From an uncultured Clostridia bacterium (GTDB taxonomy: Bacteria > Bacillota > Clostridia > Oscillospirales > Acutalibacteraceae), in contig CAMJYF010000017.1 of assembly GCA_946409885.1 (NCBI GenBank), positions 1 to 12,862 of the forward strand: 12,862 bases of DNA, written 5' to 3'. The notes under the pieces are model-generated. The model was not told the DNA's origin and ran no database searches. It saw nothing but the letters and a program-made list of their open reading frames with translations. Position numbers and translations under genes: made by a program. Positions within the stretch are counted from its first letter, which is position 1. Each line of letters starts with the position of its first letter. Of the stretch, positions 1-7,329 are shown piece by piece.

Positions 1-208
1 CTACGCCGCCGCGCATATCGACGAGTGCGGGCTGAAAGGCCGCAGCGTGGGCGGCGCGCAGGTAAGCGAAAAACACGCGGGCTTCGTCGTCAACACCGGC
101 GGGGCCACCTTCCGGGACGTGAAAGCGCTGATGGACGTGATCCGGGAAGAGGTTTACCGTCAACACGGCGTGATGCTGGAGCCGGAAGTGGAGATACTGA
201 CAGACTGA
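1..208 (+). CDS. murB: UDP-N-acetylenolpyruvoylglucosamine reductase, C-terminal end (partial)
   Basis: Only the last 68 or so codons are present; the reading frame enters at base 2 and the gene runs off the left edge. MurB is the cytoplasmic flavoenzyme that reduces UDP-GlcNAc-enolpyruvate to UDP-MurNAc with NADPH in peptidoglycan precursor synthesis. The visible part matches the MurB C-terminal domain: an LKGRSVGGAQVSEKHAGFVVN stretch gives the usual G-A-x-V-S-x-K-H-A-x-F-I-x-N signature, followed by GGATFRDV and the terminal LEPEVEIL. The E of this last motif is the family's conserved catalytic Glu region. The stop TGA shares its last base with the whiA start (TGATG), which implies translational coupling. 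Identification is confident; the FAD-binding part cannot be judged. Confidence 0.93.
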   Translation, partial: YAAAHIDECGLKGRSVGGAQVSEKHAGFVVNTGGATFRDVKALMDVIREEVYRQHGVMLEPEVEILTD

Positions 209-1113
209 TGTCATTTGCAACGGAAGTAAAGGCCGAGCTGGTCTCGGTGGAAAACAAAGACTGCTGCGCGATCGCGCAAAGCTATGCCCTGCTGCTGTTC
301 GGCAGGGCTTTTTCCGGCAGGGAGATGTCCCTGCTGACCGAAAACAAGCAGGTGGCCGCCGCCTATACGGAGGCCGCGGAGCGTTTTTCCGGCGTTTCGG
401 CGGTACCGGAACGGACGGAGGCGGGCAATTACCGGATCGTGATCGATGACCGCGACGCGCTGCAGCACATCCTTGCCGCGCTGGGCCACGACGCAACCGG
501 ACGCAGGCGCGTCAACTTCGGTATGCTGGAAAGCGACTGCTGCTTTGCCGCCTTCATCCGGGGGGCGTTTCTGGCCTGCGGCACCGTCACCGACCCGGAA
601 AAGGAGTATCATCTGGAGTTCTCCGTCCCCACCAGGGGGCTGTGCGAGGACCTGATGAAGCTGTTCGACGAGTTTGAGCCCTCGCCGAAAATGACGGACC
701 GGGCCGGGGCGTACATCCTCTACCTGAAAAACAGCACCGACATTGAGGACGCGCTGACCCTTATGGGCGCGCCGGAGTGCTCCATGCGGGTGATGGGGGC
801 CAAGGCCATCAAATCCGTCAAAAACACCGTCAACCGCAAGGTGAACTTTGAAAACGCCAACCTGCGCCGCACGGTGGAGGCCGCCAACCGGCAGCGGGAC
901 GCCATCGCCTACATCCAGCAAAAGCACGGCTTTGACGCGCTGCCGCCGGAGCTGCGGGAGATCGCGGCGCTGCGCTTTGAAAACGAGGGAATGAGCAACG
1001 CGGAGCTGGCACGGATGCTGTCGGAGAGTATCACCCCCTCCGGCGTCAGCCACCGGCTGGCCCGCATCCTGCGCATCGCGGAGCAATTGAAAGAAAAGGA
1101 CAGATCACAATAA
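208..1113 (+). CDS. whiA: WhiA, sporulation/cell-division DNA-binding regulator
   Basis: A 301-residue protein, the usual WhiA length. The family has an N-terminal LAGLIDADG-homing-endonuclease-like fold without nuclease activity and a C-terminal helix-turn-helix. In Gram-positive bacteria it is linked to cell division, chromosome segregation and, in Streptomyces, sporulation septation. Visible signatures are the start MSFATEVKAEL, the SDCCFAAFIRGAFLACGTVTDP segment (the LAGLIDADG-like helix) and the hallmark NRKVNFENANLRRTVEAA near residues 209-226. The C-terminal segment LPPELREIAALRFENEGMSNAELARMLSE..TPSGVSHRLARI is the HTH. I chose ATG 208 because canonical WhiA begins MSF; a longer in-frame opening back to base 25 would only read murB out of frame. 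There is no strong Shine-Dalgarno, so expression probably depends on coupling to murB. In many Clostridia rapZ and yvcK lie between murB and whiA; here they do not. Confidence 0.95.
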   Translation: MSFATEVKAELVSVENKDCCAIAQSYALLLFGRAFSGREMSLLTENKQVAAAYTEAAERFSGVSAVPERTEAGNYRIVIDDRDALQHILAALGHDATGRRRVNFGMLESDCCFAAFIRGAFLACGTVTDPEKEYHLEFSVPTRGLCEDLMKLFDEFEPSPKMTDRAGAYILYLKNSTDIEDALTLMGAPECSMRVMGAKAIKSVKNTVNRKVNFENANLRRTVEAANRQRDAIAYIQQKHGFDALPPELREIAALRFENEGMSNAELARMLSESITPSGVSHRLARILRIAEQLKEKDRSQ

Positions 1114-1682
1114 TGTATATTTCGGAAGCATTCTTTACCGCCCTCCCCGGCGGTGAACGGGAGGAAAAAGAGACCGCCGTCTACCGCCTGCTGGAGCAGC
1201 TTTCCATCCCCTATCAGGGGCTGGACCACGACCGGGCGGACACCATGGAGATCTGCGAACAGATCGAGGGGAAGTTAGGGGCGGAGATCTGCAAGAACCT
1301 GTTTTTGTGCAACCAGCAGAAGACCGCCTTTTACCTGCTGATGATGCCGGGCAAAAAGGTGTTCAAAACCAAATTCCTCAGCAAGCAGATAGGCTCCGCG
1401 CGGCTCTCCTTCGCGGGGCCGGAGTTCATGGAGGAGCTGCTGAACGTGACGCCCGGCTCCGTAAGCGTGTTCGGGCTGATGAACGACAGGGAAAAGCGCG
1501 TGAAGCTGCTGATCGACAAGCCCCTGCTGGCCCAGGAATACATCGGCTGCCACCCCTGCGTGAACACCTCGGTGGTCAAAATCAAAACCGCCGACCTGCT
1601 GGAAAAGCTGCTGCCCGCGCTGGGCGTGACGCCCACCATCGTAGATTTGCCCGACCCGACGGAAGAAGGGCTGCCGCAGTGA
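1113..1682 (+). CDS. ProX/YbaK-family prolyl-tRNA editing (Ala-tRNA(Pro) deacylase) protein
   Basis: A 189-residue protein of the YbaK/ProRS-associated editing domain superfamily, closest in layout to the free-standing ProX (PrdX) group. That group hydrolyses Ala-tRNA(Pro) in trans and corrects prolyl-tRNA synthetase errors. Supporting features are CKNLFLCNQQK near residues 59-69, a K-x-V-F-K-T-K strand, RLSFAGPEFMEELLNVTPGSVSVFGLMND (the family's R-L-S-F-A and P-G-x-V-S-x-F-G-L-x-N-D blocks) and the late GCHPCVNTSVVKI (family H-P-x-x-N). Its ATG overlaps the whiA stop by one base (TAATG), so it is the third cistron of a murB-whiA operon. Residues expected for editing seem present, but specificity (Ala versus Cys on tRNA-Pro) cannot be fixed by eye. 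I see no T-rich terminator right after the stop. Confidence 0.88.
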   Translation: MYISEAFFTALPGGEREEKETAVYRLLEQLSIPYQGLDHDRADTMEICEQIEGKLGAEICKNLFLCNQQKTAFYLLMMPGKKVFKTKFLSKQIGSARLSFAGPEFMEELLNVTPGSVSVFGLMNDREKRVKLLIDKPLLAQEYIGCHPCVNTSVVKIKTADLLEKLLPALGVTPTIVDLPDPTEEGLPQ

Positions 1683-1738
1683 TATATTGGCAGTTTGTCG
1701 AGGTCATCTGCTGGCGCGCCGCAGGCGTATAATGTAGC

Positions 1739-1755
1739 GCGGATCAATGATCCGC
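1739..1755 (+). promoter_or_regulatory. 17-base perfect palindrome upstream of the orphan membrane gene
   Basis: GCGGATCA and TGATCCGC form perfect 8-base arms around a single A. It starts six bases after a TATAAT hexamer (1728-1733) that lacks a recognisable -35. No T-run follows, so it is not an intrinsic terminator for the operon on the left. An operator near the start of transcription, or an mRNA hairpin, are both possible. Confidence 0.4.
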
Positions 1756-1775
1756 CCGCAACGCGATTCCGATTT

Positions 1776-1805
1776 TTGAACTTTTCAGATTCTTTACAGT
1801 ATCGA
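1776..1805 (+). promoter_or_regulatory. Possible weak promoter for the orphan membrane protein
   Basis: TTGAAC (1776-1781) is separated by 18 bases from TATCGA (1800-1805). The -10 match is poor (3 of 6). The -35 and the following bases (TTGAACTTTTC) are identical to the start of the strong promoter at 11023-11051, which gives some support. TATAAT at 1728-1733 is an alternative -10 without a good -35. Confidence 0.3.
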
Positions 1806-1846
1806 GCCGTTAAATATTTCAAACGAGAAAGAAGGAGAGATAACTG

Positions 1847-2368
1847 GTGCGGCATAAGGGCGTACGCGTATTACTTATCATAATGTTGTTGATCTCTTTG
1901 ACCGATTCCGTCTTATGGTATGCCTTTGCGGGATACAATGTGAAACTGGGCTGGCCGGAGCGTGTCGTCTACAACGGCCATGAGGTCGAATTCACAAGGG
2001 AGAGCGATAAAAGAGACCATGCGGTCTTCGGGTCTTATTCCGTTACGTATCAGGGGCATACGGGCGAGACGCCTGTTTCACTCACCGTCAACTATACAAA
2101 AGAAGAATACGCCGCGCTGTCTCCTGACGCAAAGCTGACCGGTTACGCCTATTATATCGTCGCATATCCCGCCGAATACTATCTCACGTTTGACCACCAA
2201 GCGGACAAATCAGAGATAGACAGAACGCTGCTTTCACAGAGAATAAAAAATGCCCTTATCCTATCTGTTCCGGGAGATATCCTTCTGATCTCGGCGGCCG
2301 CACTGCTCTTTTTGCTTATCAAAAGCAGAAAAGCGAAAGAGAAAACGACCGGATCGGCAGTCAAATAA
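1847..2368 (+). CDS. Unrecognised two-helix membrane protein
   Basis: I do not recognise this 173-residue protein. It starts at GTG 1847, eight bases after a good ribosome binding site (GAAGGAGA, 1831-1838). Residues about 6-28 (VRVLLIIMLLISLTDSVLWY) form a membrane helix. Residues about 30-137 are a polar, probably extracytoplasmic region rich in short beta-like stretches, including YSVTYQGHTGETPVSLTVNY. Residues about 138-160 (ALILSVPGDILLISAAALLFLL) form a second helix, followed by a basic cytoplasmic tail (KSRKAKEKTTG). No enzyme motif is visible. Both ends would face the cytoplasm with a loop outside. The gene is visibly richer in A+T (many TTA, ATA, AAA codons) than every neighbour, which suggests a recent or foreign origin. 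It stands alone: a 164-base gap lies upstream and a convergent gene downstream. Confidence 0.75.
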   Translation: MRHKGVRVLLIIMLLISLTDSVLWYAFAGYNVKLGWPERVVYNGHEVEFTRESDKRDHAVFGSYSVTYQGHTGETPVSLTVNYTKEEYAALSPDAKLTGYAYYIVAYPAEYYLTFDHQADKSEIDRTLLSQRIKNALILSVPGDILLISAAALLFLLIKSRKAKEKTTGSAVK

Positions 2369-2369
2369 A

Positions 2370-2415
2370 AATCATAAAGAAACGCCGCGCTTCCCTTTTC
2401 CCGGGAGGTGCGGCG
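2370..2415 (-). terminator. Rho-independent terminator of the GPH symporter gene
   Basis: The arms CGCCGCGCTTCCC (2383-2395) and GGGAGGTGCGGCG (2403-2415) pair over 13 positions, two of them G-T wobbles, around a 7-base loop. Reading on the minus strand the hairpin is followed by TTTCTTTATGATTTTTAT, a U-rich tract. On the plus strand the following bases are not T-rich, so it mainly terminates the leftward gene, although the hairpin may also slow rightward transcription. Confidence 0.8.
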
Positions 2416-2433
2416 CCGTTATGACCGATCGTA

Positions 2434-4035
2434 TTATTCTTCCGTATGAGCGGCCTGCGGGGCATCGATTTGCTCAGTCTGGCCGATCCACATATTTTCC
2501 CACTTTACGCCGGTGATTTTTTCGATGCGCTCGCGCTGCTCGTCGGTGACCTGGGCGCGGCCCTTTTCACGCCGGTCCCGAATCAGTTCCAGCATCAGCT
2601 CATGATCCTGCTTGGTCATGGAATAGCGGTAGATGGACAGCACGCAGAACAGGGCCAGCACGGTGGGGATGAACACGAAATTCAGCCGCAGGCCGAAGGT
2701 GGAACGGGCGGTCTGCTCCGAGGGCGCCTGTTTGTTGGGATCGTACCCGAACAGCTTCAGCCCCAGGCCCACGGCGTAGCTGATAAAGCTGCCGATGGTC
2801 TTGCGGAACAGGGAATAGAAGGTGGCGATCACGCCCTCGCGGCGGCGGCCTGTGATCAGCTCGTCCGCGTCGGTCACGTCCGGCCGGATGTTGTCCGCCA
2901 CAAAGCCGGGGCCGGAAAAGCCGAAATTGTAGAAAATGGCGGAGGTTATCATGATGACGGTGTTGAATACCGGGGCTCTTTTGTGGGAAACCAGCGAGTT
3001 GAGCGCCAGCCCCAGCACCATGAACGGGCCCAGCAGCTTGCCGCAGAAGGCTTTGCCCTTATAGCGCACCAGCAGATAGTTGAGGGGCGAGCCCATGAAT
3101 TCCGAAGTGCCCGCGATGATATTGAACAGATTGAAATACTTGTACAGGTCCGCCACGCTGATGATGAAATACTGGTCGGTGATGCCGTAAAAGCTGTGGC
3201 AGAGGGAATAGAACAGCTGGATGATGAAATACTGGCGAAAGGACCGGTTGGAGAACACCAGCTTGTATTCGTGCAGCAGGTAGCGCCAGTTCAGCGGCTC
3301 ATGGGGCTGGCTGAGGGAGGGCGGCTCGGAGGTTTTGAAGAAGCAGAAGATCAGCGGCCACAAAAACCACACGGAAAGGATGATGCCCACCATGGCGTAG
3401 CGTCCCCGGTCCGCGGGGGTGGGGTTGGGCAGCCCCGTCAGCGCCACCTTCACGTTGAAGCCGCTGATGGCCAGCGCCGTAAACACCCAGGAGCTCACCT
3501 GCCCCACGGAGTTCATCATATACTCAACAATCTTGAACTGGGTGCGCAGGAAATAGGTGGGGGCCACCTGGGGCAGCATGGCCTCATGCGGGATGGCCGC
3601 CACGGTGTAGGAGGTGCTGTACATAACGGCGGCGAACAGGTACCACCACCACACGGCGGAAAGGTTGCCGGTGCCGGAGATACCAAAAGAGGTCCATTTA
3701 AAAATATACGCCAGCGCGAAGGGGATGGCGGAAAGGATCAGATAGGGGCGGTGACGGCCGTACCTGGAATGGGTGCGGTCCGTGATGCTGCCCATGACGG
3801 GATCGTTGAAGGCGTCCCACAGGCCGTTGATCAGCGAGATGCGGCCCGCCTGCTCGGTGTTCAGCCCCTCCACGTAGGCCAAAAACTGCTGGTGGAACTG
3901 GCCGATGGGATAGCCCGCGCCGCCCAGCGTAATGTTGGCGGAGGTAAAATTCAGCGCCGGAACGAACACTTCCTTCACGGTCCCCTCCACGCCGATGATA
4001 TCCTTTACTTTCTCCAGAACGGAACCCACGCCCAT
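2434..4035 (-). CDS. GPH-family (MelB-like) sugar:cation symporter
   Basis: A major facilitator of the glycoside-pentoside-hexuronide family, about 533 residues with twelve predicted membrane helices, which imports glycosides with Na+ or H+. The diagnostic cytoplasmic loop is clear: NDPVMGSITDRTHSRYGRHRP, with the Asp residues near 78 and 86 and the GRHRP turn. A second family motif (RREGVIATFYSLFRKTIGSF) lies in the C-terminal half. A hydrophilic tail of about 65 residues follows the last helix. Start: the frame stays open to 4149, but the promoter lies at 4070-4098, so that longer start would not be transcribed. AAAGAGGAG (4047-4039) is followed by ATGATGGGCGTG; I give the second ATG (4035), while GTG at 4029 has the better 9-base spacing. 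The substrate cannot be read; a beta-glucoside role beside the GH16 gene is only a guess. Confidence 0.9.
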   Translation of the reverse strand: MGVGSVLEKVKDIIGVEGTVKEVFVPALNFTSANITLGGAGYPIGQFHQQFLAYVEGLNTEQAGRISLINGLWDAFNDPVMGSITDRTHSRYGRHRPYLILSAIPFALAYIFKWTSFGISGTGNLSAVWWWYLFAAVMYSTSYTVAAIPHEAMLPQVAPTYFLRTQFKIVEYMMNSVGQVSSWVFTALAISGFNVKVALTGLPNPTPADRGRYAMVGIILSVWFLWPLIFCFFKTSEPPSLSQPHEPLNWRYLLHEYKLVFSNRSFRQYFIIQLFYSLCHSFYGITDQYFIISVADLYKYFNLFNIIAGTSEFMGSPLNYLLVRYKGKAFCGKLLGPFMVLGLALNSLVSHKRAPVFNTVIMITSAIFYNFGFSGPGFVADNIRPDVTDADELITGRRREGVIATFYSLFRKTIGSFISYAVGLGLKLFGYDPNKQAPSEQTARSTFGLRLNFVFIPTVLALFCVLSIYRYSMTKQDHELMLELIRDRREKGRAQVTDEQRERIEKITGVKWENMWIGQTEQIDAPQAAHTEE

Positions 4036-4038
4036 CAT

Positions 4039-4047
4039 CTCCTCTTT
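4039..4047 (-). promoter_or_regulatory. Ribosome binding site of the GPH symporter
   Basis: AAAGAGGAG on the minus strand directly abuts ATG ATG GGC GTG. The distances are 0 (ATG 4038), 3 (ATG 4035) and 9 bases (GTG 4029), so the true start is within these four codons and not at the far upstream ATG. Confidence 0.7.
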
Positions 4048-4069
4048 AGCATAGTAATATAATAAAGTA

Positions 4070-4098
4070 ATGATAACAGTTCCGGGGCAATTTGTCAA
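4070..4098 (-). promoter_or_regulatory. Sigma-A promoter of the GPH symporter
   Basis: On the minus strand, a perfect -35 TTGACA (4098-4093), a 17-base spacer and -10 TATCAT (4075-4070). Transcription would start near 4063, leaving a leader of roughly 30 bases. Confidence 0.82.
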
Positions 4099-4192
4099 AC
4101 CATAATCGCACTTTTCGCTATTTTGTGTATATTGCCCAATAAATACCACTTCAATTTCGGCAGAGAAACGGTGAATAATACAAGGATTGGGC

Positions 4193-4221
4193 TTGCATTG
4201 AATATTCCGGTATGATATAAT
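4193..4221 (+). promoter_or_regulatory. Sigma-A promoter of the EF-G paralogue
   Basis: TTGCAT (4193-4198), a 17-base spacer and a perfect TATAAT (4216-4221) preceded by TGA, an extended -10. Start of transcription is expected near 4228. It faces away from the symporter promoter, with 94 bases between the two -35 boxes, so the genes are divergent and independently initiated. Confidence 0.85.
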
Positions 4222-4263
4222 TCATTGGTAAAAGTCTGATTTTGGATTTTATCTCAAAATATT

Positions 4264-4268
4264 GGAGG
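4264..4268 (+). promoter_or_regulatory. Ribosome binding site that selects a TTG start
   Basis: GGAGG lies nine bases before TTG 4278. The in-frame ATG at 4242 has no such site and would add 12 residues (starting MDFISKYW) not seen in EF-G proteins, so TTG is the likely start. Confidence 0.75.
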
Positions 4269-4277
4269 TTTTTTATT

Positions 4278-6350
4278 TTGAAAGTGTACAGCGCAGAAAA
4301 CATCCGCAACATCTGTCTGGCGGGCCACGGCGGCAGAGGCAAAACGACTCTGGCCGAAGCCATGCTCTACGCGGCGGGCGCTTCCGACCGTCTGGGCCGG
4401 GTAGCCGACGGCAACACCGTGATGGACTTTGACGCGGAAGAAAAACGCCGCCACAATTCCGTTTCCTCGGCGGTGGCTCCTCTGGAGTGGCTGGGCAAAA
4501 AGATCAACGTCATCGACACCCCCGGGCTGTTCGACTTTGCCACCGGTATGGCCGAAGGCATCCGCGCGGCGGAGGCGGTGCTGATCGTTCTGGCCGCCGG
4601 TTCCGGCGTGGACGTGGGCGCGGAAAAGGCCTACAAGGCCGCTTCCGCCAGAAACATGTCCAAGTTTGTGGCCGTTACCCGCTGCGACGCGGAAAACACC
4701 GACTTCTACAAGACCGTGGAAGCACTGAAGGAAGAGTACAGCACGGAAGTGTGCCCCGTGGTGGTCCCCTACATGGTCAACGACAAGGTGCAGTGCTACG
4801 TCAACTTCCTGCAGGACAAGGCTTTTGAATACAAAAACGGCAAAGCCACCGAGGTGCCCATGCCCTCCGACGACCGCATCACCGAGATCCACGAGGAATT
4901 CAAAGAGGCCGTCGCCACCGCGGACGAGGAGCTGATGGAAAAGTTCTTCGAGGGCGAGGATTTCACCCATGACGAGATCGTCAACGCCCTGTCCATCGGC
5001 GTGGCGGACGGCACCCTGATGCCCGTTTACGCCTGCGCCGGCTACACCATGGACGCCGTTGACCTGGTGCTGAACGGCATCGCCAAGCTGGCCCCCGCCC
5101 CCACCGCCGTCACCGATACCGCCAAGGACGCGGACGGCAACGACGTGGAGCTGAAGTGCGACGAGAACGGCCCGCTGGCGGCCATCTGCTTCAAGACCGT
5201 GGCCGACCCCTTCGTGGGCAAGATGAGCTACGTAAAGGTCGTCTCCGGCAAAATCGCCTCCGACGTGCCCTGCGTGTGCGCCCGTACCGGCTCCACCCAG
5301 AGAATGGGTAAGATCCTGACCGCCCGCGGCGGCAAGACCGAGGACGCGGCCGCCATCGTGGCCGGCGACATCGGCGTTATCACCAAGCTGGACGAGTTCA
5401 TGACCGGCGACACCCTTTGCGGCGACAAGAACACCCTCAGCCTGGAAGGCCCGGTATTCCCGGCTCCCTGCCTGCAGATGTGCGTCAGCGCCAAGAAGAA
5501 GGGCGAAGAAGAAAAGGTCGCCGCCGGCCTCAGAAGACTGGCGCAGGAAGACCCCTGCATCAGCTTCTATACCAACGACGAGACCAGAGAGCAGATCCTG
5601 GCGGGCTTAGGCGAGCAGCACCTTGACCTGGTCGTCACCAAGCTGAAGGCGAAGTTCGGCGTGGAAGTGGATCTTTCCACTCCCAGAGTGGCCTACAGAG
5701 AGACCATCCAGAAGAAGGTGGAGATCCACGGGCGCCACAAGAAGCAGACCGGCGGTCACGGCCAGTTCGGCGACGTGTGGATCCGCTTTGAGCCCACCGA
5801 TTCCACTGAGCTGGAGTTTGCCGAGGAAGTGGTCGGCGGTTCCGTGCCGAGAAACTTCTTCCCCGCCGTGGAAAAGGGCCTGCGCGACTGCGTCGCCAGA
5901 GGTCTGGTGGCCGGTTACCCGGTGGTGGGCCTGAAGGCCGTTCTGTACGACGGCTCCTACCATCCCGTCGACTCCTCCGAAATGGCGTTCAAGACCGCCG
6001 CTTCCCTGGCTTTCAAGCAGCTGAAGGATACGGCCAACCCCGCCATTCTGGAGCCCATCGGCACCCTGAAGGCCTACATCCCCGACGACAACATGGGCGA
6101 TATCATGGGCGACGTGACCAAGCGCCGCGGCCGCGTGCTGGGCATGGGCGCCGCGGACGAGCCCAAGATGCAGCTGCTGGAGGCGGAAGTCCCCATGGCG
6201 GAAATGGGCGATTTCTCCACCACGCTCCGTTCCGTCACGGCCGGCAGAGGCCACTTCTCCCTGGAGTTTGCCAGATATGAGAAGGCGCCGCAGGATGTTG
6301 CGCAGAAGGTCATCGCCGAATCCCACATGGAAGACGACGACGAAGACTGA
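4278..6350 (+). CDS. EF-G paralogue (FusA2-like translational GTPase) with altered GTPase motifs
   Basis: A 690-residue protein with the whole EF-G layout: G domain, domain II, domain III (QEDPCISFYTN...GLGEQHLDL near 425-450), domain IV (HKKQTGGHGQFGDVWIRF; VGGSVPRNFFPAVEKGL; GSYHPVDSSEMAFKTAASLAF) and domain V (EPIGTLKAYIPDDNMGDIMGDVTKRRGRVLGM). It ends in an acidic MEDDDED tail. The P-loop GHGGRGKTT (16-24) is intact. Other motifs depart from housekeeping EF-G: the switch I RGIT is RHNS (58-61), DTPGH is DTPGL (80-84, catalytic His lost) and NKxD is TRCD (134-137). The family's usual GMGELHL is GLGEQHL. This matches the divergent second EF-G class of Clostridia rather than the fusA of the str operon, and it stands alone with its own promoter and terminator. 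It probably still binds the ribosome; whether it hydrolyses GTP is open. Tetracycline-resistance-type ribosomal protection is less likely. Confidence 0.9.
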   Translation: MKVYSAENIRNICLAGHGGRGKTTLAEAMLYAAGASDRLGRVADGNTVMDFDAEEKRRHNSVSSAVAPLEWLGKKINVIDTPGLFDFATGMAEGIRAAEAVLIVLAAGSGVDVGAEKAYKAASARNMSKFVAVTRCDAENTDFYKTVEALKEEYSTEVCPVVVPYMVNDKVQCYVNFLQDKAFEYKNGKATEVPMPSDDRITEIHEEFKEAVATADEELMEKFFEGEDFTHDEIVNALSIGVADGTLMPVYACAGYTMDAVDLVLNGIAKLAPAPTAVTDTAKDADGNDVELKCDENGPLAAICFKTVADPFVGKMSYVKVVSGKIASDVPCVCARTGSTQRMGKILTARGGKTEDAAAIVAGDIGVITKLDEFMTGDTLCGDKNTLSLEGPVFPAPCLQMCVSAKKKGEEEKVAAGLRRLAQEDPCISFYTNDETREQILAGLGEQHLDLVVTKLKAKFGVEVDLSTPRVAYRETIQKKVEIHGRHKKQTGGHGQFGDVWIRFEPTDSTELEFAEEVVGGSVPRNFFPAVEKGLRDCVARGLVAGYPVVGLKAVLYDGSYHPVDSSEMAFKTAASLAFKQLKDTANPAILEPIGTLKAYIPDDNMGDIMGDVTKRRGRVLGMGAADEPKMQLLEAEVPMAEMGDFSTTLRSVTAGRGHFSLEFARYEKAPQDVAQKVIAESHMEDDDED

Positions 6351-6361
6351 TAAACAATACG

Positions 6362-6398
6362 CAGGGCGTCGATGGTTTCTCATCGGTGCCCTGTTTTT
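6362..6398 (+). terminator. Rho-independent terminator after the EF-G paralogue
   Basis: CAGGGC-GT-CGATG pairs with CATCG-GT-GCCCTG (13 positions including two G-T wobbles), loop GTTTCT, then TTTTT. It lies only 26 bases before the next start codon, so it either separates two transcripts or attenuates the downstream cluster. Confidence 0.82.
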
Positions 6399-6424
6399 GT
6401 GAGAAAAAAAGGAGAGAACTCATC

Positions 6425-7309
6425 ATGACAAGGATCGTCAGCTTTTTCGGCTCCCTCGTATTCTTTTTTGCCTCTCTGTTCCCCTGGATGTTTTCCAACT
6501 TCCCCAAAAAGCCCTCCGGTCCCAAGGTGGATATGTCCAAATTTGAAATGACCTGGAACGACGAGTTCGACGGCGACACGCTGGACCGGACCAAGTGGGC
6601 CACCATGGACTGGCTCAACATGCGCAAGGGCGGCTTCTGGCACAGGGACCTGATCAGCGTGCACGACGGCAACCTGGATATCGCCACAAGGTACCTCAAG
6701 GACGGCCTGAACGGCAACCCCGCCGGCTACTACACCGGCATTGTGGAAACGCGCATCAACAAGGACAACGTGCTGTTTGAGCAGTGCTACGGCTACTATG
6801 AGTGCCGCTGCATCCTGCCCGCCTCCACCGGCATGTGGAGCGCCTTCTGGATGATGAACGAGGGCGTGTACAACATCGACGATTCCGGCGAGGACGGCAC
6901 CGAGGTGGATATCTTTGAATCCATGCGGTACCAGGACCACTGGTGGAAGGCCGGCGACTCCGTGGTCAGCGGCATCCACTACGACAACTACGGGCCGGAA
7001 TCCAAGGGCGACAGCATCGGCTATTATTTCGCCAACAACCCCTATGAGGAATACAACACCTACGGGCTGGAATGGAACGCCGACGAGTATATCTTCTATA
7101 TCAACGGCGTGGAGACAGGCCGCATCACCAAGGGCGGCGTTTCCGACAACCCGGAGTACCTTATCCTCTCCTGCGAGGTGGCCGGTGAAAACGGCGTGGC
7201 CAACGCCGACCGGCACGGCACAGGCCCCATCAGCCTGCCGCAGGACGGCTCCGCGGTCCACTTTTTAGTGGACTACGTGAGAGTATACCAGTATAAAGAT
7301 TTGCTTTAA
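6425..7309 (+). CDS. GH16-family endo-beta-glucanase, membrane-anchored or secreted
   Basis: A 294-residue glycoside hydrolase of family 16, whose members cut beta-1,3 or mixed beta-1,3/1,4 glucans and related polysaccharides by a retaining mechanism. The catalytic motif is EVDIFE (E160, D162, E165): by family knowledge the first Glu is the nucleophile and the last the acid/base. The ExDxxE spacing is that of the laminarinase-type branch. Other GH16 marks are WNDEFDGDTLDRTKW (about 44-58), the substrate-cleft GMWSAFWMMNEG (about 138-149), GIHYDNYG, YNTYGLEWNADEYIFYINGVETGRI and the C-terminal VDYVRVYQY. Residues 3-24 form a hydrophobic N-terminal segment without a clear cleavage site, so it may stay anchored. 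ATG 6425 was chosen for AAGGAG at 6409-6414; a longer GTG start at 6386 would lie inside the terminator hairpin. It is the first gene of a tight three-gene set. Substrate undetermined. Confidence 0.9.
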   Translation: MTRIVSFFGSLVFFFASLFPWMFSNFPKKPSGPKVDMSKFEMTWNDEFDGDTLDRTKWATMDWLNMRKGGFWHRDLISVHDGNLDIATRYLKDGLNGNPAGYYTGIVETRINKDNVLFEQCYGYYECRCILPASTGMWSAFWMMNEGVYNIDDSGEDGTEVDIFESMRYQDHWWKAGDSVVSGIHYDNYGPESKGDSIGYYFANNPYEEYNTYGLEWNADEYIFYINGVETGRITKGGVSDNPEYLILSCEVAGENGVANADRHGTGPISLPQDGSAVHFLVDYVRVYQYKDLL

Positions 7310-7329
7310 TAGAAAGGAAACTACCAAAA

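Noticed and set aside
25..207. N-terminal extension of WhiA by 61 residues
   Set aside because: It reads the murB coding sequence in the wrong frame, is Arg/Gly rich and low in complexity, and canonical WhiA starts at MSF (208).
1705..1733. Strong promoter using TATAAT at 1728-1733
   Set aside because: The -10 is perfect but nothing like TTGACA or an extended -10 TG is found 16-19 bases before it; the nearest TTGTCG is 27 bases away.
2446..4062. Long 538-codon plus-strand frame opposite the symporter
   Set aside because: Antisense shadow of a GC-rich gene; rich in His, Gly, Gln and Val with no domain, no ribosome binding site, and the minus-strand gene has clear GPH motifs, promoter and terminator.
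4036..4149. Upstream start of the symporter at 4149
   Set aside because: A near-perfect promoter at 4070-4098 lies inside this extension, so its start codon would not be in the transcript; the extra residues do not resemble a GPH N-terminus.
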